A stretch of DNA of 64,000 nt from Enterobacter hormaechei subsp. xiangfangensis (lineage in GTDB: Bacteria; Pseudomonadota; Gammaproteobacteria; Enterobacterales; Enterobacteriaceae): the NCBI RefSeq assembly GCF_001729785.1, contig NZ_CP017183.1, positions 1,984,001 through 2,048,000 of the forward strand, written 5' to 3'. The translations under genes were made by a program, and so were the position numbers. Of this stretch, positions 8,355 through 18,311 are shown piece by piece. Numbering within the stretch: the stretch's first letter is position 1; every line of letters starts with the position of its first letter. Below the pieces are notes generated by a model, which had not been told where the DNA came from, ran no database searches, and saw only the letters and a list, made by a program, of their open reading frames with translations.

Positions 8355-9502
8355 CAGCGAGCCACCCGCAAGCCGTGCTCAATCCCACGACTAAACACCA
8401 CCTGCCACAGCTGTATATCCCGCGCACGGAACGCGCCCGCACAGGCATTCAGATAATAGCTAAACATCCGTTTGAATCGTTCCGAATAGTTGTCGGCGAT
8501 TTCAGGCCATGCAGCCTGGAAACGTTCATGCCAGGCCATCAGGGTCGTGTCGTAATCTGCGCCGAAGTTATGCCAGTCTTCCACAATAAAATGCGGTTCG
8601 CTGGCGTTCGCAATCTGGCGAACAGAGGGTAAACAGCCATTCGGGAAGATATATTTGTTGATCCAGGGGTCCACATTGTTATCGGTGCGCTTAGAGCCGA
8701 TGGTGTGCAGCAGGAAAATTCCGTCAGGCTTCAGGTTACGATCGGCGACCTCAAAGTAGGTCTTGTAGTTCTTCGGCCCCACGTGCTCGAACATACCTAC
8801 GGAAACAATACGATCGAACTGCTCATTCAGGTCGCGGTAGTCCTGAAGCCGAATATCAACATCCAGTCCCAGACAGCGTTCCTGCGCCATCTTCTGCTGT
8901 TCAGCCGAAATCGTGACGCCGACTACGCTGACGCCGTAATTTTTCGCCATAAACCAGGCAAGACCACCCCAGCCACAGCCGATGTCCAGCACACGCATAC
9001 CGGGCTGTAACTGCAATTTATCGCAGATCAGTTGCAGCTTATCCTGCTGCGCCTCTTCCAGGGTCGTCGCTTTTTTCCAGTATCCGCAGGAGTACTGCAT
9101 TAAAGGATCGAGCATACGGCTGAACAAATCGTTGCCAAGGTCGTAATGCTCTTTACCGACGATCCATGCCCGTTTTTTACTTTGCAGATTGAACAGGCGG
9201 GCGGAGGCGATACGTAAGGTATCTTTGAAATGACGAGGGAGCTGTTTTTCAAGACCGGCGCGTAATACGCTGGAGAAGAACATATCCAGCCGCTCACACT
9301 CCCACCAGCCGTCCATATAGCTTTCACCCAGCCCTAACGATCCCTCCTGTAACACGCGTTTGAAAAAATCGGGATGCTTTATCTGGGGATCGGAGGGGGA
9401 TGAGCCATTAATCGTAATGCCCGCACGTCCCAACAGTTCACTGACGATCCGGGACCAGTTATCGTCCGGAACGCTGACTTCTTCTATACACGATGAACTC
9501 AT
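8354..9502 (-). CDS. cfa: Cyclopropane-fatty-acyl-phospholipid synthase
   Basis: 382 residues, the normal length. The SAM-binding motif VLDIGCGWGGLAWF lies near residue 170, and the C-terminal segment NACAGAFRARDIQLWQVVF holds the conserved cysteine. Cfa transfers a methylene from S-adenosylmethionine to cis double bonds of membrane phospholipid acyl chains, mostly on entry to stationary phase and under acid stress. Its final codons run into the terminator shared with ribC. The 298-bp upstream gap should contain its promoters; known sigma-S control was not resolved from sequence. Confidence 0.96.
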   Translation of the reverse strand: MSSSCIEEVSVPDDNWSRIVSELLGRAGITINGSSPSDPQIKHPDFFKRVLQEGSLGLGESYMDGWWECERLDMFFSSVLRAGLEKQLPRHFKDTLRIASARLFNLQSKKRAWIVGKEHYDLGNDLFSRMLDPLMQYSCGYWKKATTLEEAQQDKLQLICDKLQLQPGMRVLDIGCGWGGLAWFMAKNYGVSVVGVTISAEQQKMAQERCLGLDVDIRLQDYRDLNEQFDRIVSVGMFEHVGPKNYKTYFEVADRNLKPDGIFLLHTIGSKRTDNNVDPWINKYIFPNGCLPSVRQIANASEPHFIVEDWHNFGADYDTTLMAWHERFQAAWPEIADNYSERFKRMFSYYLNACAGAFRARDIQLWQVVFSRGIEHGLRVAR

Positions 9503-9656
9503 AGCTTCTCCATCACCTTGCTGTGATCAGAACCTTAAAACAGCGTAGACGCTTTTTTGGTTTGTGAGAAATCTCACGGTAAATGCCCGCGAGGCTAATA
9601 TCCGACGTAGAACAGAGGAAGGGAGATAACCCTTGCCGAAATGCCTTCCATGGTAA

Positions 9657-9680
9657 AACGGGAGCGCTCCGGCTCCCGTT
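9657..9680 (-). terminator. Probable terminator of punC
   Basis: On the minus strand AACGGGAGC pairs with GCTCCCGTT and TTTTACC follows. It lies about 120 bp downstream of the punC stop. Confidence 0.55.
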
Positions 9681-9800
9681 AACACTTAATATTTATCGTA
9701 TTTAATCGAACCAAATTCAGTATAGGCCGCAAAATTTAGTGATTCAACAGAAAATTGTTAGCTACCTAATCACTGGTTTTTAACATAGTTTCCCGCGCAA

Positions 9801-11000
9801 TCAGGCGTGCGACGTTTCGGTTTGTGCATTGTCATTCTGCTCGCGAAGCGCGGAGGACTGCATGCGATAGCCCAATCCCGCCAGCGCAACGGTGATCAGC
9901 ATCACGCTGGTAGTGGTGAGCAGCGGGGTTGCAATCAACGCAGAGACCACGAGACTTGCCAGGAAGCACAGGCCAAGTTGCAGGGTATTTTGCAGCGCGG
10001 CAGCGCGGCCTGTCGCCTGCGGAAATGGACGCAACGCCTGGGCTACAACGATAGGGTAGATGGCCCCGTTAGCGATCGCCATGACGCAGAACGGAATCAA
10101 AATTTCTGCAAGCCCGGCGTCGGGAATAAAGCCGACAGCCCAGGTCGCAATCACGCTTAGCGCATACAGCACCAGCAGCCAGGGCAGCATCTGTTGGCCT
10201 TCCCATTTTTGCAGCGCGGCGCGACAGCCATAGCCACCCACCAGGAAGGCGATGGTCTGTGGTACATAGCTCAGGCCGATAGCCGCCGGGCTGTAGCCCA
10301 TGTCATGCAGAATGAACGGCGAACCGGTCAGCCAGGCAAAGAAGCTGGCAGAGCAGGCGGCATAAATCAGCACGTTACCGCGATAGGCTTTCGACCGCAG
10401 TAAAGAGGTAAAGGTGATGGGCTTCGCGTCCGGATGCGTCTCTTTTTTATGCGCCGGTTTAAGCCCGAACGCGGGCAGCATCAGGACCAGCGTAATAGCA
10501 AAGAGCGTGGCGAAAATGGCCTGCCAGTCGAAATGCGCCAGGATCCAGCTGCCCAGTAACGGGGCAAGCGCCGGCGACAGGCCGACCAGGGGCATAATGG
10601 TGGCGAATATGCGGTTAGTGCGCGAGGCGGGGTAGTAATCGGTTACCAGCGCCTGCCAGGTCACCGCAGCGGCACAGACACCGACCGCTTGAATAAAGCG
10701 CAGCGCCAGCAGCCAGGCGGCATCGCGGACCCACAGCATGCCCAGACAGCCTGCGGCAAAAATCGCCAGCCCCAACAACAGGACGGGTTTACGGCCAAAA
10801 CGATCCGAGAGCGGCCCCCACAGCAATTGCGCAAAAGCAAAACCGGCGAGGAACAAACTCAAACTGGCGCTGATGGCGGCGGCAGGGGTTTGCAAATCTT
10901 CCTGCATCGCGGCGAACGCGGGCAGATACATATCGGTCGCCAAAAAGCCCAGCACGCTTAAGCCGCCGAGCCAGACTAAAAATCCTTTCCTGGGTTGCAC
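9801..11000 (-). CDS. punC: PunC (YdhC), MFS purine nucleoside transporter, Bcr/CflA family
   Basis: A 399-residue 12-helix major facilitator with [14 protein letters not shown] between helices 2 and 3, the MFS motif A. The GTG at 11000 is chosen: the protein then begins [19 protein letters not shown] as in E. coli YdhC (403 aa), and CAGGAG lies 7 bp upstream. A longer ATG-started frame reaching 11090 would cover the intergenic region. The E. coli protein was reassigned as PunC, an adenosine/nucleoside importer activated by the adjacent LysR regulator. Divergent punR lies 112 bp away, supporting that control here. Confidence 0.9.
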   Translation of the reverse strand: MQPRKGFLVWLGGLSVLGFLATDMYLPAFAAMQEDLQTPAAAISASLSLFLAGFAFAQLLWGPLSDRFGRKPVLLLGLAIFAAGCLGMLWVRDAAWLLALRFIQAVGVCAAAVTWQALVTDYYPASRTNRIFATIMPLVGLSPALAPLLGSWILAHFDWQAIFATLFAITLVLMLPAFGLKPAHKKETHPDAKPITFTSLLRSKAYRGNVLIYAACSASFFAWLTGSPFILHDMGYSPAAIGLSYVPQTIAFLVGGYGCRAALQKWEGQQMLPWLLVLYALSVIATWAVGFIPDAGLAEILIPFCVMAIANGAIYPIVVAQALRPFPQATGRAAALQNTLQLGLCFLASLVVSALIATPLLTTTSVMLITVALAGLGYRMQSSALREQNDNAQTETSHA

Positions 11001-11112
11001 TTTTTTTCTCCTGAGGAGGCAGGTGTACGTTGGCGCAGAGTGTAGGGAGTGCAAAGCGGCTTGTGAAACGCTAATATTTGGCGGGTGCATTCAAAAAATT
11101 TGCAGGCTAAAG

Positions 11113-12024
11113 ATGTGGTCAGATTATTCCCTTGAAGTGGTTGATGCCGTGGCGCGTAACGGCAGCTTTACCGGCGCCGCCCAGGAGCTGCATCGCGTTC
11201 CCTCGGCGATCAGTTACACGGTGCGTCAGCTGGAAGCGTGGCTGGCGGTGCCGCTGTTCGAGCGGCGTCATCGCGACGTGGAGCTCACGCCTGCCGGAGC
11301 GTGGTTTTTGAAGGAAGGGCGGTCTGTCATCAAAAAAATGCAGATCACCCGTGAGCAGTGCCAGCAGATCGCCAACGGCTGGCGCGGGCATCTCGCTATC
11401 GCGGTGGATAACATTGTTAAGCCGGAGCGGACCCGGCAGATGATCGTCGATTTCTATCGTCATTTTTCCGACGTCGAACTGCGTGTTTCGCAGGAAGTGT
11501 TCAACGGCGTCTGGGATGCGCTGGCGGACGGCAGGGCGGAGATGGCGATTGGTGCAACCCAGGCGATCCCGGTTGGTGGGCGCTACGCGTTTCGCGACAT
11601 GGGCATGCTGAGCTGGACCTGCGTGGTCGCGCGCGATCACCCGCTGGCAGCGCTGGAAGGGCCGCTGAGCGATGACACATTACGCAACTGGCCCTCGCTG
11701 GTGCTGGAAGATACCTCCCGCTCGCTGCCCAAGCGCATTACCTGGTTGCTGGATAATCAGCGCCGCGTGGTCGCGCCGGACTGGGAGTCGTCAGCCACCT
11801 GTCTGAGCGCGGGGCTGTGCGTTGGCATGGTGCCGGTGCATTTTGCGCGCCCGCGCATCGACGCGGGAGAGTGGGTGGCTCTGACGCTGGAAAACCCCTT
11901 CCCGGATGCCGCATGCTGTCTGACGTGGCAGCAAAACGACGTCTCGCCCGCCATGGCCTGGCTGCTGGATTATCTGGGAGACAGCGAAACGCTGAACCGG
12001 GAGTGGTTGCGGGAACCAGCATAG
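11113..12024 (+). CDS. punR: PunR (YdhB), LysR-type regulator of punC
   Basis: 303 residues with an N-terminal winged helix-turn-helix (about 1-60; GSFTGAAQELHRVPSAISYTV) and a C-terminal LysR substrate-binding domain. The ATG at 11113 gives MWSDYSLEVVDAV, the LysR family's usual start. Translation upstream of this point would be read through the punC-punR promoter region and is not believed. It is divergent from punC and convergent with purR (17 bp between stops), which places three purine-related genes together. As a LysR protein it probably binds the shared intergenic region. Confidence 0.9.
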   Translation: MWSDYSLEVVDAVARNGSFTGAAQELHRVPSAISYTVRQLEAWLAVPLFERRHRDVELTPAGAWFLKEGRSVIKKMQITREQCQQIANGWRGHLAIAVDNIVKPERTRQMIVDFYRHFSDVELRVSQEVFNGVWDALADGRAEMAIGATQAIPVGGRYAFRDMGMLSWTCVVARDHPLAALEGPLSDDTLRNWPSLVLEDTSRSLPKRITWLLDNQRRVVAPDWESSATCLSAGLCVGMVPVHFARPRIDAGEWVALTLENPFPDAACCLTWQQNDVSPAMAWLLDYLGDSETLNREWLREPA

Positions 12025-12041
12025 CTGGCCCCGGAAAGTGA

Positions 12042-13067
12042 TTAACGACGGTAGTCGCGGAACGGACCGTCCGCAACGGAACGGCGTTCTATCAGGCGCG
12101 GGTGAACTTCAATGGACTGGGACTGTTCACGCTTGTTGACGATCCTGTCCAGCAGCATGTTGAAGGCCGTTTCACCCAGCGAATCTTTCGGCTGGTGAAT
12201 GGTGGTCAGCGCCGGGGTAAAGAAGCGGGCGTTGCGCACGTTGTCATAGCCGATCACCGAGATATCCTGGGGGACGCGCAGGCCGAGTTCATCTGCCGCG
12301 CATAGCGCGCCCATCGCCATGATGTCACCGCCGCAGAACACCGCGGTAGGGCGATGCGGCTGGGAGACGATCTGCTGCATGGCGCGATAGCCTGACTCCG
12401 GCTCGAAGTCGCCCTGAACAATCCAGTTTTCCGGCACGGTGATCAGCGCCTCTTCCATCGCTTTCATGAAACCGGCCAGACGGCCAGCACCGGTGTTACG
12501 CTCCAGAGGTCCCGGGATCACGCCAATTTCACGATGACCGCGTTCTACCAGATAACGCCCCGCCATGTAGCCGCCTTCAAAGGCGTTATCAATAACGGAG
12601 TCGGTGAAGTCTGCGCGCGCCTCGCCCCAGTCCATGACCACCATCGGAATGTGGCGATACTCTTCCAGCATGGAAAGGACCGACTCAGGGTATTCAGAAC
12701 ACATTACCAGAAGACCGTCGACGCGCTTTTGCGCCATCATTGACAGGTAAGCGCGCTGTTTTTCAATGTTGTTCCACGCATTGCCCAGAATCAGGGTATA
12801 GCCTTTCTGGAAGCAGTTTTTTTCAACGGCTTCGATGATTTCAGCAAAATAGGCCGCTTCACTGCTGGTGGCCAGCAGGCCAATCGATTTGGTGTGATTA
12901 ACCTTCAGGCTGCGGGCGACGGCACTTGGCGAGTAGTGCAGTTCTTTGATTGCCGCCCAGACGGCATTACGCGTCTCTTCAGCGACGAAACGCGTTTTGT
13001 TAATAACATGTGATACGGTTGTAGTGGAAACGTTTGCGCGTTTTGCTACGTCTTTAATTGTTGCCAT
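12042..13067 (-). CDS. purR: PurR, purine biosynthesis repressor
   Basis: The 341-residue LacI-family protein starts [22 protein letters not shown], the DNA-reading helix-turn-helix plus hinge, followed by a periplasmic-binding-protein-like domain that binds hypoxanthine or guanine as corepressor. It represses the pur regulon and itself. Two PUR-box-like palindromes, one upstream and one inside the first codons, match the two autoregulatory operators known in E. coli. Length and sequence are normal. Confidence 0.97.
   Translation of the reverse strand: MATIKDVAKRANVSTTTVSHVINKTRFVAEETRNAVWAAIKELHYSPSAVARSLKVNHTKSIGLLATSSEAAYFAEIIEAVEKNCFQKGYTLILGNAWNNIEKQRAYLSMMAQKRVDGLLVMCSEYPESVLSMLEEYRHIPMVVMDWGEARADFTDSVIDNAFEGGYMAGRYLVERGHREIGVIPGPLERNTGAGRLAGFMKAMEEALITVPENWIVQGDFEPESGYRAMQQIVSQPHRPTAVFCGGDIMAMGALCAADELGLRVPQDISVIGYDNVRNARFFTPALTTIHQPKDSLGETAFNMLLDRIVNKREQSQSIEVHPRLIERRSVADGPFRDYRR
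13024..13039. promoter_or_regulatory. PurR operator inside purR (O2-like)
   Basis: GGAAACGTTTGCGC, read from the plus strand, is a PUR-box-like palindrome centred on ACGT within codons 10-15 of purR. The second operator of E. coli purR is in the same place. Confidence 0.55.
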
Positions 13068-13110
13068 TAAATGTCACTCCAGACCATATCCTAAGCTCCT
13101 GAAAAAATTG

Positions 13111-13128
13111 AAGGTAAACGTTTGCCTT
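13111..13128. promoter_or_regulatory. PurR operator upstream of purR (O1-like)
   Basis: AAGGTAAACGTTTGCCTT is a near-perfect 18-bp palindrome matching the PUR box (ACGCAAACGTTTNCNT). It lies 44 bp upstream of the purR start and is consistent with autorepression. Confidence 0.75.
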
Positions 13129-13364
13129 CTCTCACCCTTATTACGCAAACATGAGTTGCGACACGCCGGGAAAACGACACAGGACGTCAGGAGGGGGTCA
13201 GTGGCCGGTACGCTAATAAATTTAGCGTGGAATTTTGTCCTATCTTGATGAAAAGGGGAAGAGGTAAAGTGGATATCCGTTTAAATCCTGGAAGATTTTT
13301 GACCTGAACTGTGTAAAAATGAGCAAGCTCACTTTTCGTAGGGTGAATAAAAGGAGAAAAATTG

Positions 13365-13454
13365 ATGAGTACCGATCTGAAGTTTTCGCTGTTTACCACC
13401 ATTGTTGTTCTTGCTCTGATTGTTGCCGGTGGTTTAACCGCTGCACTGCACTGA
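13365..13454 (+). CDS. ynhF: YnhF, 29-residue membrane small protein
   Basis: The 30-codon frame encodes MSTDLKFSLFTTIVVLALIV and ends AGGLTAALH. It differs only slightly from E. coli YnhF, which has the same length and the same place between purR and ydhP. It is a single transmembrane helix with a short polar N-terminus. An AAGGAG ribosome binding site lies 9 bp upstream. The function of YnhF is unknown; the E. coli protein is made and membrane-associated. Confidence 0.9.
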   Translation: MSTDLKFSLFTTIVVLALIVAGGLTAALH

Positions 13455-13615
13455 TTCAGGCGGAGGGAGAACCTTCTCCCTCTCTTGCCGCTATTGTTAC
13501 CTCTCCGGCAAAAATCTTTTGCCAAAATGTTAACTTCTCATTTTTTGTGATTGATGTCATGCTTTTGACTTCTTAGTTCTGTGCCGGGTTATGGCACGGT
13601 ATCCGGAGCCTCTTC

Positions 13616-14782
13616 ATGAAAATCAATTTTCCCCTGCTGGCCCTGGCGATTGGCGCCTTTGGGATTGGCACCACTGAATTCTCCCCGATGGGGTTATTGC
13701 CTGTTATCGCCCGGGGGGTAGACGTCTCTATCCCTGCGGCCGGTATGTTAATTAGCGCCTACGCGATCGGCGTGATGGTGGGCGCGCCGCTGATGACGCT
13801 GCTGCTTTCGCACCGTGCGCGCCGCAACGCGCTGATTTTCCTGATGGCGATTTTCACTCTCGGCAATGTGTTTTCCGCGATTTCGCCCGATTACACCACT
13901 CTGATGCTTTCGCGCATTCTTACCAGCCTCAACCATGGCGCCTTCTTCGGACTGGGCTCGGTTGTTGCTGCCAGCGTGGTGCCAAAACATAAGCAGGCCA
14001 GCGCGGTAGCCACTATGTTTATGGGCCTCACCATCGCTAATATCGGCGGCGTTCCCGCCGCCACCTGGCTGGGAGAAGCCATCGGCTGGCGTATGTCTTT
14101 CCTCGCAACCGCCGGACTGGGCGTGGTCGCGATGGTTGCGCTGTTCTTCTCACTGCCGAAAGGAAGCGCTGGAGAACGTCCGGAAGTACGTAAAGAGCTG
14201 GCGGTGCTGATGCGTCCTCAGGTGTTGTCCGCGCTGCTCACCACGGTGCTGGGGGCCGGGGCGATGTTTACGCTCTACACCTATATCTCCCCGGTGCTGC
14301 ACGACATAACCCACGCAACGCCACTCTTTGTTACCGCGATGCTGGTGCTGATTGGTGTCGGGTTCTCGATTGGCAACTATCTCGGCGGGAAATTTGCCGA
14401 CCGCTCCGTGAGTGGGACGCTGAAAGGTTTTTTAACGCTGCTGATTGTCATCATGGTGGCGATTCCGTGGCTGGCGCGTAACGAAGTGGGTGCCGCGATT
14501 GCCATGGTGGTGTGGGGCGCCGCAACCTTTGCCGTGGTGCCACCGTTGCAGATGCGCGTAATGCGCGTTGCACACGAAGCGCCGGGGCTCTCTTCATCGG
14601 TGAATATCGGTGCGTTTAACCTGGGCAATGCGCTGGGGGCCGCAGCGGGCGGGGCGGTGATCTCCGGTGGTTTGGGTTATAGCTTTGTGCCGGTAATGGG
14701 GGCGATCATTGCCGCACTCGGCCTGCTGCTGGTGATAATGTCTGGTCGTAAACAGCCTCAAGCGGTGTGTACGGCGGAATAA
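13616..14782 (+). CDS. ydhP: YdhP, MFS transporter of the sugar/arabinose efflux type
   Basis: 388 residues with 12 predicted transmembrane segments. The start MKINFPLLALAIGAFGIGTTEFSPMG carries the GTTEF motif typical of the AraJ/YdeA-like drug/sugar efflux branch of the MFS. The E. coli orthologue's substrate is not firmly known. It is convergent with sodB and separated from it by a terminator hairpin. Confidence 0.9.
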   Translation: MKINFPLLALAIGAFGIGTTEFSPMGLLPVIARGVDVSIPAAGMLISAYAIGVMVGAPLMTLLLSHRARRNALIFLMAIFTLGNVFSAISPDYTTLMLSRILTSLNHGAFFGLGSVVAASVVPKHKQASAVATMFMGLTIANIGGVPAATWLGEAIGWRMSFLATAGLGVVAMVALFFSLPKGSAGERPEVRKELAVLMRPQVLSALLTTVLGAGAMFTLYTYISPVLHDITHATPLFVTAMLVLIGVGFSIGNYLGGKFADRSVSGTLKGFLTLLIVIMVAIPWLARNEVGAAIAMVVWGAATFAVVPPLQMRVMRVAHEAPGLSSSVNIGAFNLGNALGAAAGGAVISGGLGYSFVPVMGAIIAALGLLLVIMSGRKQPQAVCTAE

Positions 14783-14784
14783 AC

Positions 14785-14813
14785 AAAAACGCAGAAGGGC
14801 TGCCCCTTCTGCG
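14785..14813 (-). terminator. sodB terminator
   Basis: On the minus strand CGCAGAAGGGG and CCCTTCTGCG form a stem followed by TTTTTG. It lies just past the sodB stop and in the gap to ydhP, so it may also slow ydhP transcripts. Confidence 0.75.
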
Positions 14814-14819
14814 TGTCTC

Positions 14820-15401
14820 TTACGCGGCGAAGTTCTTCGCAACAAATTCCCAGTTAACCAGTGCCCAGAAGTGTTCCAGGTAGTTCGGGCGCGCATTACG
14901 GTAATCAATGTAATAGGCGTGTTCCCATACGTCCACGGTCATCAGCGGCGTGGCGCTGGTGGTCAGAGGGGTACCCGCATTAGAAGTGGAAACGATAGCC
15001 AGTTTGCCATCAGCCTCTTTTACCAGCCAGGTCCAGCCGGAGCCAAAGTTTTTAACGGCTGCGTCAGTAAACTTCGCTTTAAAATCCGCGAAACTGCCGA
15101 ACGCGGCGTTAATCGCTGCCGCCAGCTCACCGTCAGGTTCTCCGCCTGCATTCGGGGCCAGGCAGTGCCAGTAGAAGGTGTGGTTCCACACCTGTGCGGC
15201 GTTGTTGAATACGCCGCCGTCTGAACTGCGCACGATCTCTTCCAGCGTTTTGCCTTCAAAATCGGTGCCCTTGATCAGGTTATTCAGGTTGGTGACATAG
15301 GTCTGGTGATGCTTGCCGTAATGGTACTCCAGGGTTTCCGCGGAAATATGCGGGGCCAGGGCGTCTTTTGCATACGGTAGTGCAGGTAATTCGAACGACA
15401 T
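14820..15401 (-). CDS. sodB: Iron superoxide dismutase
   Basis: From ATG 15401 the product is 193 residues, starting [20 protein letters not shown], the exact length of E. coli SodB. The metal ligands are seen in [10 protein letters not shown] (His), NHTFYW (His), and [11 protein letters not shown] (Asp, His). It converts superoxide to peroxide and oxygen in the cytoplasm. In E. coli the mRNA is degraded through the Fur-controlled sRNA RyhB; a base-pairing site at the start was not assessed here. Confidence 0.97.
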   Translation of the reverse strand: MSFELPALPYAKDALAPHISAETLEYHYGKHHQTYVTNLNNLIKGTDFEGKTLEEIVRSSDGGVFNNAAQVWNHTFYWHCLAPNAGGEPDGELAAAINAAFGSFADFKAKFTDAAVKNFGSGWTWLVKEADGKLAIVSTSNAGTPLTTSATPLMTVDVWEHAYYIDYRNARPNYLEHFWALVNWEFVAKNFAA

Positions 15402-15523
15402 TGCTTCTCTCCTTATAGTTTTATACGTTGCCAATAACCCTACAGACAACAAGGACAGAATAGCAAATTGAAAGGGTATGCAAAAGAGGAACTTACCCTG
15501 CCACAGAGGCGGCAGGGCAGGGG

Positions 15524-16282
15524 CTAGCGGATGGTTTTTGGCGTCATCACGCGGCGCGCACCCACATAGTGGCGCACCCAGTAATCTTCGCTGAGAGAGG
15601 TGATCTGAATGTCCTGACCGCTGCGCGGTGACTGGATAAATTTACCGTTACCCACATACACCCCAACGTGATCGGCCGTACCGCGTCCCTGGGTGCGGAA
15701 GAACACCAGGTCGCCATTTTGCAGTTCGCCACGGTTTACAGGGGCGGCGTCGCGCAGATGGTACATCTCATTGGCGGTGCGTGGAATGCGAAACTTCACC
15801 AGATCTTTATAGGCATAATAAACCAGCCCACTACAGTCAAAACCGGTGCGCGGAGAGGTGCCACCCCAGCGATACGGCTTACCTATTTGCCCCATCAGTT
15901 TGTTCATCGCCGTTTTTTGCGCTTTCTGCATGCGCGCTTTATGCACGTCAGCCAGCTTCGTCACTTTTGCGCATTTCGTTTTATGGCCTTTGCGCACGGT
16001 GCATTTTTCATTCACCAGGCTGGCGGTTGTGCGGGTGGTTTTGTGCGTGCCGGAGCGGAGAGTTTTGGTTTTACTGGAGGCGGTCTTTTTGGTCTGAGCG
16101 GTGATTTTCTTCTTAACTGTTTTGCTGGTGGTTTTTTTCTTACGTTCTGTGGATTTTGCCAGATGCGTTTTTTGTACAGCAGAATGCCGCGCCTGTTCAG
16201 AGGCGTTCGCCGCTGGCGTAAATGAGAGTGTGGTAAACAGTAAAGCACAGAGCGTCATCGAGATTTTAGTTATCCGCGCCAC
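15524..16282 (-). CDS. mepH: MepH (YdhO), peptidoglycan DD-endopeptidase
   Basis: With a GTG start at 16282 the protein is 252 residues, beginning [20 protein letters not shown], a signal peptide like that of E. coli YdhO. A Lys/Thr-rich linker (about 25-110) leads to a C-terminal NlpC/P60 domain with catalytic Cys in [11 protein letters not shown] and His in [11 protein letters not shown]. It cleaves cross-links between D-Ala and meso-diaminopimelate in the periplasm, helping sacculus expansion. An AGGGG sequence precedes the GTG; an in-frame ATG at 16318 would put extra residues before the signal peptide. Confidence 0.9.
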   Translation of the reverse strand: MARITKISMTLCALLFTTLSFTPAANASEQARHSAVQKTHLAKSTERKKKTTSKTVKKKITAQTKKTASSKTKTLRSGTHKTTRTTASLVNEKCTVRKGHKTKCAKVTKLADVHKARMQKAQKTAMNKLMGQIGKPYRWGGTSPRTGFDCSGLVYYAYKDLVKFRIPRTANEMYHLRDAAPVNRGELQNGDLVFFRTQGRGTADHVGVYVGNGKFIQSPRSGQDIQITSLSEDYWVRHYVGARRVMTPKTIR

Positions 16283-16620
16283 TGGGCAGTCCCCTGATAA
16301 ATGCAGGCCACAATGCATACCCGCGTGAGATTTACAAAACCTGTCGATTCTAATCCATAAAATCAGAAGAAGTTAATAGCATTTTTCATTCAAAAATTAT
16401 GTTTCGTTAGCAAGTGCAAAAAAATTCACCATTCTGACGCACTCCTGTTCGCTCCTTAAGCAAAACCGCACCCCGTCTGGCGATAAACGACATTAGCAAT
16501 GCAACTTTATGCGATAAGCGATAAAATAATTAGACGTGACAAAAATGTTATTTTCCGATGTCGGCCTGACCCGCTACAATGTCAGACTGATGCCGTAACA
16601 GAAGTTAAAGGAAGCAAGAC
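16283..16620. other. Divergent promoter region of mepH and grxD
   Basis: 338 bp without a gene. The stretch is AT-rich, with several TA-rich -10-like hexamers but no clear operator. It must carry the divergent promoters of mepH and grxD. Confidence 0.4.
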
Positions 16621-16968
16621 ATGAGCACCACTATTGAAAAAATTCAGCGCCAGATCGCTGAAAACCCGATTCTCCTGTACATGAAAGGTTCTCCGAAGCT
16701 GCCAAGCTGCGGCTTCTCCGCGCAAGCGGTTCAGGCGCTGTCCGCCTGTGGTGAGCGTTTTGCTTACGTTGATATCCTGCAAAACCCGGACATTCGCGCT
16801 GAATTGCCAAAATACGCAAACTGGCCGACCTTCCCACAGCTGTGGGTTGATGGTGAACTGGTTGGCGGATGCGACATCCTGATTGAAATGTATCAGCGCG
16901 GCGAACTGCAACAGCTGATCAAAGAGACTGCGGCGAAGTATAAAACCGAAGAGCCGGACGCAGAATAA
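16621..16968 (+). CDS. grxD: Grx4, monothiol CGFS glutaredoxin
   Basis: 115 residues with the CGFS active site (KLPSCGFSAQAV) near residue 30 and the thioredoxin-fold TFPQLWVDGELVGGCD. Monothiol Grx4 binds a glutathione-bridged [2Fe-2S] cluster, alone or with BolA-type partners, and passes clusters to target proteins. The ATG follows AAAGGAAGC. A strong terminator ends the transcript just downstream. Confidence 0.97.
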   Translation: MSTTIEKIQRQIAENPILLYMKGSPKLPSCGFSAQAVQALSACGERFAYVDILQNPDIRAELPKYANWPTFPQLWVDGELVGGCDILIEMYQRGELQQLIKETAAKYKTEEPDAE

Positions 16969-16984
16969 GTTTTCTGCGGATATA

Positions 16985-17020
16985 AAAAAGCGACCACATT
17001 ATGTTGGTCGCTTTTTTTTT
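16985..17020 (+). terminator. grxD terminator
   Basis: AAGCGACCA pairs with TGGTCGCTT across an 8-nt loop, followed by a run of eight more T. A-residues to its left mean it can also serve rnt from the other strand. Confidence 0.88.
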
Positions 17021-17048
17021 TGTCCTGGGGGGCTGTTGATAACCCAAC

Positions 17049-17708
17049 CTACGATTGAAGATCGGCCTCGTCGCCCATCGGCAGCGGCCAGCCGCCCAGA
17101 CGTTTCCAGCGGTTGACGATCTCACAGAACAGCTCCGCCGTACGCTCGGTGTCGTATAACGCGGAATGCGCCTGGGTACCGTCAAACGCAATACCCGCCG
17201 TGATGCAGGCTTTCGAGAGCACGGTTTGCCCCAGCGCCAGGCCGCTCAGCGCGGCGGTGTCGAAGGTCACAAACGGATGAAATGGATTGCGCTTTAGCGA
17301 GGCGCGCTCGGCGGCAGCCATGGTGAAGCTGTGATCGAACGTAGCGTTGTGGGCTACCATGATGGCGCGGCTACAGTCATTCTCTTTCATGCCTTTGCGC
17401 ACCATTTTGAAAATGGCGTGCAGCGCCTCGTATTCGCTTACCGCCCCGCGCAGCGGGTTTGTCGGATCGATACCGTTAAAGGCCAGCGCCTCTGGCTGTA
17501 AGTTTGCCCCTTCAAAGGGTTCAACGTGGAAATGCAGCGTGGTGTCCGGTACAAGCCAGCCCTGTTCATCCATCTTCAGCGTGATGGCGGCAATCTCAAG
17601 CAGCGCATCGGTTTTAGCGTTAAATCCGGCTGTTTCAACATCAATGACAACGGGATAAAAACCACGAAAACGGTCGCACAGACCGGTAAATTGAGCGTTA
17701 TCGGACAT
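17049..17708 (-). CDS. rnt: Ribonuclease T
   Basis: 219 residues with the DEDDh exonuclease motifs: [10 protein letters not shown] (ExoI, Asp and Glu), [11 protein letters not shown] (ExoII), and [11 protein letters not shown] (His and last Asp). RNase T trims 3' ends of tRNA and other stable RNAs to mature length and acts as a homodimer. It is followed upstream by gloA on the same strand with 96 bp between. Confidence 0.96.
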   Translation of the reverse strand: MSDNAQFTGLCDRFRGFYPVVIDVETAGFNAKTDALLEIAAITLKMDEQGWLVPDTTLHFHVEPFEGANLQPEALAFNGIDPTNPLRGAVSEYEALHAIFKMVRKGMKENDCSRAIMVAHNATFDHSFTMAAAERASLKRNPFHPFVTFDTAALSGLALGQTVLSKACITAGIAFDGTQAHSALYDTERTAELFCEIVNRWKRLGGWPLPMGDEADLQS

Positions 17709-17804
17709 CAGGGTCTCTTACAAGGGGGAAAAAGCAGTGCGCATTATGGCAAATTTTGAGAGGGGATGCAGCAAAACAACGGGCGCATAGTGCGCCCTGC
17801 GGGA

Positions 17805-18212
17805 TCAATTGCCCAGACCGCGACCAGCGTCTTTGGCTTCAATCAGTTCGATTTTATAACCGTCCGGATCTTCCACAAACGCAATGACGGTGGTACCGCC
17901 CTTAACCGGACCGGCTTCACGGGTGACGTTACCGCCATTGCTGCGGATACGTTCGCAGGCTTCGGCGGCGTTATCCACTTCCAGCGCGATGTGTCCGTAA
18001 GCCGTACCCAGCTCATAGCTGTCCACGCCCCAGTTGTAGGTCAGCTCGATGACCGCTTCATCAGATTCCGGGCCGTAACCGACAAACGCCAGAGAGTATT
18101 TATATTCCGGATTTTCGCTGGTGCGCAGCAGCTTCATGCCCAGAACGTTAGTGTAGAAATCGATGGAACGTTGCAGGTCGCCAACGCGCAGCATGGTGTG
18201 AAGTAGGCGCAT
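17805..18212 (-). CDS. gloA: Glyoxalase I, lactoylglutathione lyase
   Basis: 135 residues. The four metal ligands of the Ni-type enzyme are visible: His5 in MRLLHTML, Glu in EAVIELTYN, His in YGHIALEV, and Glu in YKIELIEAK. It isomerises the methylglyoxal-glutathione hemithioacetal to S-lactoylglutathione. It follows nemR and nemA on the same strand, about 100 bp after nemA. In E. coli NemR controls this operon, so methylglyoxal and other electrophiles induce it together with nemA. Confidence 0.97.
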   Translation of the reverse strand: MRLLHTMLRVGDLQRSIDFYTNVLGMKLLRTSENPEYKYSLAFVGYGPESDEAVIELTYNWGVDSYELGTAYGHIALEVDNAAEACERIRSNGGNVTREAGPVKGGTTVIAFVEDPDGYKIELIEAKDAGRGLGN

Positions 18213-18311
18213 AATTTCCTCATTAACCAGTGGAATGGATTATCTTTTTGAACAGAAACGATGTTTTAGTATAGCGGCGAAAGGTCGCCGCTATCAATGT
18301 ACAAAGCGGGA

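Noticed and set aside
10738..11112. Upstream extension of punR reaching into punC
   Set aside because: The extension is antisense to punC and its promoter; LysR homology starts at ATG 11113.
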